The position numbers and the translations under genes are program-made. A DNA stretch of 64,000 bases from positions 8,165,001 to 8,229,000 of the forward strand of contig CALZFC010000001.1 in NCBI GenBank assembly GCA_945643635.1, in the 5' to 3' direction. Below the pieces are notes generated by a model. The model did not search any database, had not been told where the DNA came from, and saw nothing but the letters and a program-made list of their open reading frames with translations. Below, one piece after another: positions 56,013 through 64,000 of the stretch; positions within the stretch are counted from its first letter, which is position 1, and each line of letters opens with the position of its first letter. This DNA comes from Allodiplogaster sudhausi (lineage: Eukaryota; Nematoda; Chromadorea; Rhabditida; Diplogasteridae).

Positions 56013-57911
56013 ATGCCATTTTTTGAATGTTGCCACTTTGTCAAGATTTTAAAGGAACAAAAACTGGAAGTGTTTACAAGCACCTGATGATTCTTCATAA
56101 TTATTTATTACATTAATTGTAATGAAGAACTGTTTAGGCTTCTGACGAGTTGGCACAGGCGATTCTGGAGTTGAGAGTGCGGCTTGAGTACGTGGAAGAG
56201 GCGATTATCGGAGAGGAGAAGAAAAAGAATGAGATGGAGGAGGAAACTGAGAAGGTGACGGATTTATTGCACGGAAAACAATAAGGAAGAAACAGCGACA
56301 AGTTTATCAATTCATGTGTGCAAATAAACCTGTTTTTTTTATTCGGTCAAAGCTGAATAAGACAAAATCTCCTCCTCTCAGGAGCGTTCTCGGCTGTCTT
56401 CCCTGTCGGCCGAGTTGACCGTCTACCGCCATTCGAACGCGCAATTCGAGAGGGAAGTTGCCTCGTGGATGGCGATTGTTCAAGAGTGCAAGGAAAGGGT
56501 GAGAGTGGAGAGGAGAGGAAATCCTTTTGCTGCCTTAACCCCAGAAAGTTGATACATATCTCAAGGAGCTTACAAGTATTCTTGGTGGCAAAGTCGAGAA
56601 TAGTATCACTGTTGTAAATTGTAATTCATATGTATTGACTATTTGAATGACTATTTTAGTGTGACGAGGATACGGTACTTTCTCTCTGTCCCTCTATTTT
56701 AGTGTGCCTCCTCTCGTTGGTCGTGCGGTGAGAAGGCGCGTCTTCTTTCTGCACTCTTCGCAGACATCGACTCTCTGATTTCTCTGCTGACCGAGAAGAG
56801 AAACGACGTTCGCCGGACTCTGCAGGAAACGGAACAGCGAATCGCGGCGCATAAGGCGAATCAAGCGATTTAAAGAATTAAATGAATACTACTAAAATAT
56901 TTATTGTTAATTACTACTACTCATCTTTATTTGTATCTTCAAAACTATAATGTCTGCAAAACATCATAAGTACACAAAAGATCCCTGGAAAATATCAGCT
57001 GCAGAATTTTGACAACAGTATAAAAGAAATGAAGTTTACGAAAGTCGAAAGTTAAAGTCCATTGGTTGTTTTCTAAATGATTTTCGAGTTTTTCCAGGAC
57101 GAGCTTGGCGTGCATCGCATCGCTCTGCTCCATTTCGATTCCCTCTGCAAATCCTTCCGCGCCGAGAGAAAAGAGTTCGCCAAGAGGGAAGCCGGTCAGA
57201 GACGCGCGCAGGCAGAGGAGACTTTTGAGGAGCACGAGAGGCGACTTGCGATTCTCAAGGTTCAATCTATTTCTTTAGTTTTATTTGTAGTACTCTTTTT
57301 TCTTTTTTATTAAAAACATAATTAAACGTAAGTTAATTTAAATTTTGTTCGTACTTTTAGGAAGATCTCGCGTCCTTGACGCTGCAGGAGCGTAGCTACG
57401 CCGTCGAAAAGAAGACATCGCCTTGCTTTGACGGCGTAGTCACCTCAGACTCCTCCCCCTCCGGATCTGTCTTCTCAGGCTCCGCCCCCTCGAGCTCCGC
57501 CACCTCTACTATTCTCTTTTCTTCTTCTTCCGAGAGTGTCCGCAGACGAAGCAGCATTAAGGTCATCTGCATAAATATTGATTTAAAATTACGTAATTTA
57601 TCAAATATCTGAAGAAGACTTGCAGGCAGAAGAAACAATTATATTTTAACGACTAATTAATATTGACATTGTCCTAGGTTCACTCCTCATGCTCGTCGTG
57701 GTCGACTTCTCTCCCCTCCTCCTCGAACTCTCTCCTCGTCACGAAATGCCGGAGCGTTTTGTACGCGTCATCAGTCTTCTTCCAGTCGCCACGTCGTGGC
57801 TCTTGTTCTTCTGTCACCAGTTTCACTCGCCAATCCACCGAGAATGGTCGACATCTTCCGCTATCTCATTTTAGTGTGAAAGACAACAGCAATGCAGAGA
57901 CAACAGATTAA
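56013..57911 (+). pseudogene. Right-arm copy of the coiled-coil gene, with premature stop
   Basis: Exons 56013-56069, 56138-56254, 56382-56498, 56545-56613, 56703 onward, 57098-57259, 57361-57561 and 57678-57911 parallel the left-arm gene exon for exon. In exon 5 the reading ends at TAA 56871-56873 (…HKANQAI), where the left copy continues ANRARELENLL. The later exons remain open and the last gains a different end (KDNSNAETTD). The product would be a 174-residue coiled coil, if made. I call it a pseudogene, but a short functional form cannot be excluded. Confidence 0.72.
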
Positions 57912-57998
57912 TAAGGATTAAAAAATATTACTAGAACGGGTTTTAATCAATTGAAGCCTTAGCTAGCCATTTGGATTCCAATCATTGAAGAATTCTTC

Positions 57999-60232
57999 TC
58001 AAGCAATTGCAGACATTTGGTTCGGCGAAGCTTTCATTGAAATGGGTACGACTTGGCTCTGTGTTGGCGTTTTGCGTTGTCCGATCTTCTGAAAATTCAT
58101 TGTCTTCCAACTTGTAAGCTACTTACATTAGGAGAAATAGAAAATAATCTTTGTGTATATTATTATAATGAACATAATATTGGAATACTAGCGTTTACTG
58201 TAGTTATTTTGATTTGATTTTCAAAAAAAAAATCTTGACGTAACCTGTCGAAGGCGTTGATTTACGCAGAAGAGAAAGAAGGCCGAGGAGAAGCTTCGAA
58301 GTTCGTTAACTATCACGGCAGTCGCATAGCGGAGTGGGCGAGGAAAGGAAGACTGAGGGAGCAGCAGCTTCAGCAGCTTAAACATGCTCTATTTCCCATG
58401 TACAAACGAACATGACGTCATTTCATCTTCCGTTCATTTCCCAACCTGATCGACTGCAAAGATGACATCAACGAGGAATTGGCCGAAGCCGACGTAGACC
58501 AAGCGGCGTTCTGCGTCCGCGAGGCGCGCGCTGCCGCGTTGCGTGTCGCGTCGCGTGTCGCAACCGCGGCCGCGTAACACGAGAACCGTTCTCGAGTAGA
58601 GAGTGACGTTCACGGCCATGTTTAGGGCTGTTAGCGAGCAGAGACAGGCGTTCTTCACTGTCTGCATGCAATTACTATTAATGTTTCAACCAAGTAATTA
58701 TATTTATTTTTAATTAAAGAAGGTACCGGACAAAAAAATTAATTCAATTTTATCTTTACTGGGGCATGTTTAGCGTAAAAGTTCGGATGGAAGCGTCCCG
58801 CTCTATGAAAATCAGTATTTAGGCGGATATTTGTATTTATTTTTTGAATATACATATATGTAAGTATGTATGTACATAGAAAACGTCTCTGTCGATGCAA
58901 TCGGTTCATCCTAAAAAAAAGAAGTAAAGAAGTGAGGAATGCCAACGGGTGGGAAGAAGAGCCCTCTCTCTGCCCCTCCTGCCCAATTAGTATCCTAACT
59001 ATCCCCAAGGTATGAGAAATACAACGTTGGAGAAAAACGAGACAATTAAAAAAAAACTTGTTACATAGATACACATGCGTTTAAGAATAGAAAATTTGTA
59101 GCCGGCCATAAATCAACGCTCATCCAGTTGGGAGCTTTATATCTTTTGAAGCGTAATTTAACCAGATACAATTTTCTTTCGTCGGATACTTCCTTTGAAT
59201 AAGAACAAAATTTTCTATAAAAGAATGACATACCAATGGAATCGCCGACTGCGAGATGTAAAAGAAGAAAGTTGTCGATGGATCGTTCTCGTCTACCACC
59301 GGAACAAATTGCATGGAGACGACAAAGTTTGGCCATGACGTTGCGAGGGGAAGAATGAGAGAGAAGACGATCGAAAGATGGGCGAGGCGATTTTGCAGCT
59401 GAAGGAAGCTTTGTATACGGAGGGGGACTGAGAGCAAGTGAGAGATACCCCATGACATTCACATTTATGTACATATGTATGTACATACAGAAAGAGTTAA
59501 AGCGAGTGAGAGCGAAAAAGGAAGAAATACAAGACAAATGATCGAATTCTTGTTTGCATGAATGGAAGATATACTTAAGTAATTTTACTTTTAAACTTAA
59601 ATAAGCAAATTACTGTTGCATTACCGTAGCTCGAGCAGGCTCGACAACGGCCAGATAGCGATTTGCCGCGACTGCTATTGACATGCAACTCTGAACGCCG
59701 CTGAAGTATAGCGTCAGTCTATAAAACAATAAAAAGAATTAGCCAGATCCAAAACAGTCAGAGTCCTCAATTGTTCACCAGACATTGATACTCTGTTATT
59801 TATGATGTACATACGAATAAATAAATAAATAAATAAATAAATAAGTAAATAATACATTCCCTGACCTCGTGCAAAGAACGGTAAAGAAGTGAGTGGCCGG
59901 CACGGAATAGTTCACCAGCGGAGTAAGCGGTATGCGATAGGAAATGTAGCTCAAGGAAAATTCAATGATGTCCTAAATATGAACATTGCAGATAAAAATA
60001 TTTCTTTAAAACGATATTTAGTGATTATTGATTGACTGACAAAGATGCCTCCGATGAGGAAAAGCTTGTAGAAAGAACTGCGAAAGTCGCTCTTCCAGTT
60101 GCGGTAGATGGTGAGAAATTCGGCCAAGTACAGAAGAAGCAGCGCAGGCAGGTACATACATGAAAGGATAAACCAGATGTCAAAGGCGTGCATCTGAAAA
60201 GTCATTTTTAATTCCCGCGTTTTCTTCATCAT
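57999..60232 (-). CDS. Srg/Srv-like serpentine chemoreceptor, intact (receptor D)
   Basis: Minus-strand exons 60232-60041, 59972-59866, 59718-59625, 59398-59234, 58661-58446, 58388-58245 and 58088-57999 join in phase to 335 residues. The order of segments matches receptor A: FDIWFILSCMYLPALLLLYL, SSFYKLFLIGGIF, MSIAVAANRYLAVVEP, VFSLILPLATSW, the long basic loop RGRGCDTRRDTQRGSARLAD, LVYVGFGQFLVDVIFAVDQ and FFLFCVNQRLRQ. Intron 3 is short, with no palindromic element. ATAA repeats (59817-59842) lie in intron 2. It is the best preserved gene of the right arm. Expected in the sensory-neuron membrane. Confidence 0.82.
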
Positions 60233-61694
60233 TCTACTGAAGATGGGATAAGATTACAGAATAAATTGCAGAAAGTTCCATTAAAGAGTTACAAGTAAAT
60301 GTGGCAATTTGGGAGAAAAGACTTTTCAAATTAGAAGCTTTTACCTACAAGAACAAGCGTGAGTATTAAAGCAGCAAGACAAAACTACACAAAGATATTC
60401 AGCTATTCTGACAATAGTACAAGGGAGAAAAACCAAGAAATAGAGATTGTGAAAGAAATATAAAAGGATTGTTCAAAACAAAGGTTAAAGAAAAGTCGCT
60501 CAAGAGTATATTTGGGGTTCGTGTGAAATTGAAACAATGTTGAATTTTGATGCCTTTGTGGCTTCTCGAAAAGAATACAGTGACTTTTCATTTCTATACC
60601 CACAATGTAGGAAGTAAGGACACAACTTAATGAAATTGCTTACAGTTAGCCAACTCAATTTTTCTCCAATTGGTTAAGATATTAAGTTGGGAACCCTTTG
60701 CCCCTTCTCATATACGCGCACAAATACAATGGCTCCTTCTTTTAGTCATTTTCCCTTCCGTTTACCTGTTCCTCGCTTCCCCTCTGTCTCACTCCTTCTT
60801 TCCTTCAGTCTCTCAATTTCGCTATCTCTCTATAGCTACAATTTTTGTAGATGTGTCATAGTTTTCCATAGTTTCGGCGTATTTATAATGTTGTTTTCAT
60901 TCAAACGGCAAGTATCCGCAACAATTCGACATGACGTTGAAATGAATTTATTGGCAAGTAATTATATTTTTATCTCATTTGTCGATCATATGTCTCTAGG
61001 TGTGTTTTTCTGAATCTTGCGTCTCGGCGAAGTCTTTTTCGCTCGCATCACCTGCTTTCTGTCTCTCTCTCTCTCTCTCTCTCGCTCTCTCTTTTTGACT
61101 TTCTCTCTCTCACGCTTGTCTATTCTGAGAAGTGGCGATCATAGACTAATCTTCTGATGAATACTGTCTGATTATCTACGTCCCGTCTATAAAATAATTT
61201 TGACAGCTATTGAAAACCTTGTTTTTCATTAGCGAGAAATCATTTAGTAGATCTTCAGTAAACTGTCGAATGTTTTCATTCTCATCAAAGGCAGACCGAG
61301 TCATTTCTTGGTGTCTTGACATGCGGGGGAAAAGTGTCTGAAAAAGACATCAGAAACAAAATATTACAAGTAAAGAATGAAAGTAAATTACTGCCTAATT
61401 CATGAGAACTTGTGATACGGCGGGCGAATTTCATTCTAAACGTGTAAATTGCCTTACTTACAATTCGAGACATGAGTATAAAAGGGGCGGGCAGAGATGA
61501 AGAAGATGCTACGAGAATTTCTTTCTTTTAGTACAGCTTTCGCTGCCCGCATCGCCTGTCAAATTTTTATGTGCTCTAAAATGAGTAATTTAGGGTGCAC
61601 AAATAACTTTAAAAAAATCCGAACTAACTATTAAAGGTTTTACTGTTCTTTTATATATTTAATACTACTATTCATTTCAATTGATCTAGACGTC
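60233..61694. other. Unassigned; (CT)n tract and a TATA-like site
   Basis: A (CT)n tract occupies about 61060-61115. GAGTATAAAAGGGGCGGG at about 61474-61491 is a good TATA-like site about 200 bp before the gene model at 61695. Small open frames at 60670-61013 (plus) and 61285-61473 (minus) have no support. Confidence 0.4.
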
Positions 61695-62597
61695 ATGAGT
61701 TCGGAGACAGTTCCTCCTTATTCACTCTTCCCTCAAATATCACCAACCGGTCCGTCTGCTGATTGCCTCGAATCCGCCTATCGAAATCTTGCCCTGAGTC
61801 TCGACTCCCAGTTCCTATATAGTCAGTTAGAAATGTGTTTTTTTTGCATTCAAAAGCCATTTATAATCGAGACATGATGTCGACCAATAGACGTTCGAAA
61901 TGAGATATAAAACTTATTTTCCTTTGACTTTATTTGGCCTTTTCTAGCTGCAAAATGTCACAGGTTCAGGCGAGCTGCCGCACGATTAATCTCCCTCGAG
62001 GACATGGACAAGCGTCTCTGATATGTCCAGGACGTTTTCTAGGGTGGGAGACAAATGTCCCAGACACTAGGGAAAAGGCCTATGTTAATACACGGGTCGC
62101 GCATTTGTCTCTCAGGTGTCTTTGAAATGTCGCAGACACTTTTGGAAAAATATCATGTCCAAGACTTTGAGAATGTCTGGGACAATGTCCATGACATCCT
62201 GGGAAGGCGAGAGAGTATGCAATTTGAAGAGAGGTCAAACAAACACGCCAAATGTCATTTCTTGTCTCCGAGACAAAAGTTATGACTTCGTCTTATTGAT
62301 CGCGCAATCGTACTGTTTATACTTACTGTAGCTGCTTCTTTTGGCAGGAGAAGCCGTTTTCAAAAAGAGTTTTTTTGTTTACTTCGCATCCATTGTCGTT
62401 TTGCTTACTTAATTCTGTGATTTGTTCTCAAATGCGTTTTGATGATTAAATAGATGAGCTCCGCTCACTTGACCAGCGAATAGAAGAATTCTTTCCGCTT
62501 TCAGAAGATGCGCGTTACGTCTAGGCGTTCTTGGTGGCAGAGCAGCTCCATCCACTTCTTACATTAGAACATCCTCAGTTCCGTTTGTCTTCGTGTA
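61695..62597 (+). CDS. Small gene model with in-frame TAG, unknown function
   Basis: Exon 61695-61821 (MSSETVPPYSLFPQ..., 42 codons plus one base) joins exon 2 from 62454 in phase: NELRSLDQRIEEFFPLSEDA and then RYV and TAG (62522-62524), 65 residues. The same frame stays open past the TAG for 24 codons (AFLVAEQLHPLLTLEHPQFR) to a GTAG|GTTTG donor at 62598, and an exon-like stretch starts at 62815. So the TAG is either a true stop, a nonsense mutation in a longer gene, or a missed short intron. A weak resemblance to the dynactin p24 helical region (FILAEEQ) is a guess only. The intron holds one arm of a 57-bp inverted repeat. Confidence 0.4.
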
Positions 62598-63457
62598 GGT
62601 TTGTTCAAGATATTCATGCAAGATATTCTTGTTATAGTAAAGCAAAGAAATGTTTGTTAAATCATCATTTCCATAATTGTTGCTCTTTCAGGTTCTTTTT
62701 TGCCCTAATTTGCTTGTTAATTTGGCTCGCAAAACACTCTTTTTTCAATTTATTTATCTTCAATATCTCAATATATTATTGTTGCTTATAGTAGTCATCT
62801 TGTTGTGATTGCAGCAGGGTGGTGACTCGTTTGGCGGGAAACTGCCCGAACTGTTGCCGAGGGCTCAAAGGGAGGCGGAGCCGCGGCTGCTTGCTGCTGC
62901 CGCCGCCGCGCCAGCCACCGCTCCCGAATAGGAGAAGAGGGTGAAGAAGGAAGAGAAGGAGGAGTAAGACGACGACATGAGATTCGGCCTCGTCGACTAA
63001 GTCTCTCACTCTCTGCCTCTTGTTTTGTTTGATAAACTTGTTTTTCATCGCTCTTCTGTATTAACATTATGGAGGAGATATCTTTGGGAGTTTTTGCTGG
63101 AAAAGAATTCAAAATATCTAGAAGCATATTTCGTCTCGAAAATATTTGGAGTGCTGATTAGAAGAATTGAAAATAAAAAGATGAGAAGTATTTCTAAAAT
63201 GCTTAATGTGCTTTGTGCACTTTTCTTTCGTCTCCATTGTTAAAAATGAGTGTTCATAGTCTAGAGAGAAAAAAACATGCAACGTGTGCATGTCATGTAA
63301 AGAAAAATATATAAAAAGCATTAATTTGGCTGCCTCCCTTTGGAAAATTTGTCCGTGACATGTCTACCAAGTGTCTCTGAAATGTCATGGACAATAAAAT
63401 GTCCTGGACATATCAGAGACGCTTGTCCATGTCCTCGAGGGAGATTAATCGTGCGGC
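61977..63457. repeat. Perfect 57-bp inverted repeat bracketing 1.4 kb
   Basis: 61977-62033 (starting GCCGCACGATTAATCTCCCT) and 63401-63457 are exact reverse complements. Each is followed inward by a run of drifting AATGTCC..GACA words (about 62030-62210 and 63350-63400). No flanking target duplication is seen. Confidence 0.8.
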
Positions 63458-63515
63458 TGATTTCTTTAATATGCTGAAGCTTGTTGACGTGCCTCTATTG
63501 AATAGAACAATTTAG
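62600..63515. other. Possible exon at 62815 and unassigned sequence
   Basis: After GATTGCAG (62814) all frames of a GC-rich 120-bp stretch are open. One ends AAAAAAPATAPE and stop, and the minus strand is open as well. I cannot choose a coding frame. The rest is AT-rich. Confidence 0.3.
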
Positions 63516-63640
63516 GTGTGTTGGGAATTCTCACAATTCCATCCGTCATACTGTATGTGAGGCTGTTGATCGTGCTCATTCGACAGAGCAGCCGAGGATT
63601 TTTCGACTCGATCTTCTTCTCGAGAGCGTGCGTTTCGAAG
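63516..63640 (+). CDS. Exon of a further serpentine receptor gene running past the window
   Basis: Acceptor TTTAG (63515) and donor GTATG (63641) bound 125 nt encoding LGILTIPSVILYVRLLIVLI then RQSSRGFFDSIFFSRACVSK. A hydrophobic helix preceded by IPS and followed by an FFDS-FF segment is what first helices of Srg/Srv-type receptors look like. No upstream exon with a start is visible, and the rest lies beyond 64000. Confidence 0.45.
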
Positions 63641-63649
63641 GTATGTTAT

Positions 63650-63835
63650 ATTGCCGTACAGTTCAGATTATATCATATTGTTACTGTACTTTCTAAGTAT
63701 AATATATTGCTGTCCTTTCTAGATTATATTATATTACCTACTTTCCAGAGAACATTATTATATTACCGTACTTTCTAGAGTTTATTATATTACCATACTT
63801 TCTAGATTAGATTATGTTACATTAATATTACCGTA
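63650..63835 (+). repeat. Tandem repeat, TATTACCGTACTTTCTAGA-like units
   Basis: Four or five drifting copies of a 30-40 bp unit built on ATTATATTACCGTACTTTCT, in the intron after the receptor exon. Confidence 0.65.
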
Positions 63836-63879
63836 CTTTTATATATACATATGTACTATACGGTTCTGTGATCTTTCTT

Positions 63880-64000
63880 CAAATGATTTTTCTTCAAATG
63901 ATTTTTCTTCAAATATTGAAATGATTTTTCTTCAAATGATTTTTCTTCGAATGATTTTTCTTCGAATGATTTTTCTTCGAATGATTTTTCTTCGAATGAT
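63880..64000 (+). repeat. 15-bp tandem repeat running off the window
   Basis: At least seven copies of AATGATTTTTCTTCA, changing to AATGATTTTTCTTCG in the last copies. The array continues past 64000. Confidence 0.9.

Noticed and set aside
61695..62900. Assignment to dynactin subunit p24
   Set aside because: Only a short helical segment looks similar; not enough to name the gene.

Overview
The window is nuclear DNA of a nematode. The clearest sign is a set of major sperm protein (MSP) genes, 127 codons in three exons, a family known only from nematodes. Nematode-type chemoreceptor genes, short introns with strong TTTCAG acceptors, and long (CT)n/(GA)n tracts fit this. I cannot name the species. 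All genes are split, so the real genes appear only as chains of short exons. I built the exon models by hand from splice signals and reading phase.

Layout. (1) 1.5-8.3 kb, plus strand: the anaphase-promoting complex cullin subunit APC2, 17 exons, with the 5' end unresolved. One intron carries a 917-bp hAT-like element. (2) 8.1-14.2 kb and 23.8-28.7 kb: two related loci of MSP genes in divergent, head-to-head pairs with shared promoters. There are four intact MSP genes, one with a frameshifted C-terminus, one truncated fragment and one orphan 3' UTR. The 3' end of APC2 has been copied next to the second locus. A secreted Cys-rich gene replaces one arm of the third divergent pair and uses an MSP-type promoter. 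(3) 15.2-20.4 kb: a LINE fragment, a broken Srh/Str-type chemoreceptor gene (plus) and a small single-pass membrane protein gene (minus). (4) 31.5-60.3 kb: a large inverted duplication. Each arm holds an Srg/Srv-like receptor, a coiled-coil protein gene and a Lys/Pro-rich membrane protein gene. The left arm is coding-intact but has taken in a 1.9-kb palindromic element and a 4.6-kb CR1-type retrotransposon. In the right arm only the receptor is intact. Two broken receptor copies and a fragment of the coiled-coil gene lie between the arms. (5) 61.7-64 kb: a small gene model with an in-frame stop, the first exon of another receptor, and tandem repeats at the window edge.

Mobile DNA. Several elements lie between TTAA tetranucleotides, including two near-complete palindromes of 1.9 and 2.4 kb sharing GAGAGCCTSTCTG ends. 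The insertion site of one is preserved empty in the paralogous MSP locus. Other elements are a hAT-like one, a Tc1/mariner-like foldback element, an RTE-type LINE fragment, a CR1-type LINE whose second reading frame opens directly behind an in-frame UAG, and a SINE-like insertion.

The genes do not form one pathway. MSP genes and the MSP-promoter gene point to sperm expression, the receptors to chemosensation, and APC2 to the cell cycle. What links the window is repeated duplication, inversion and transposition.
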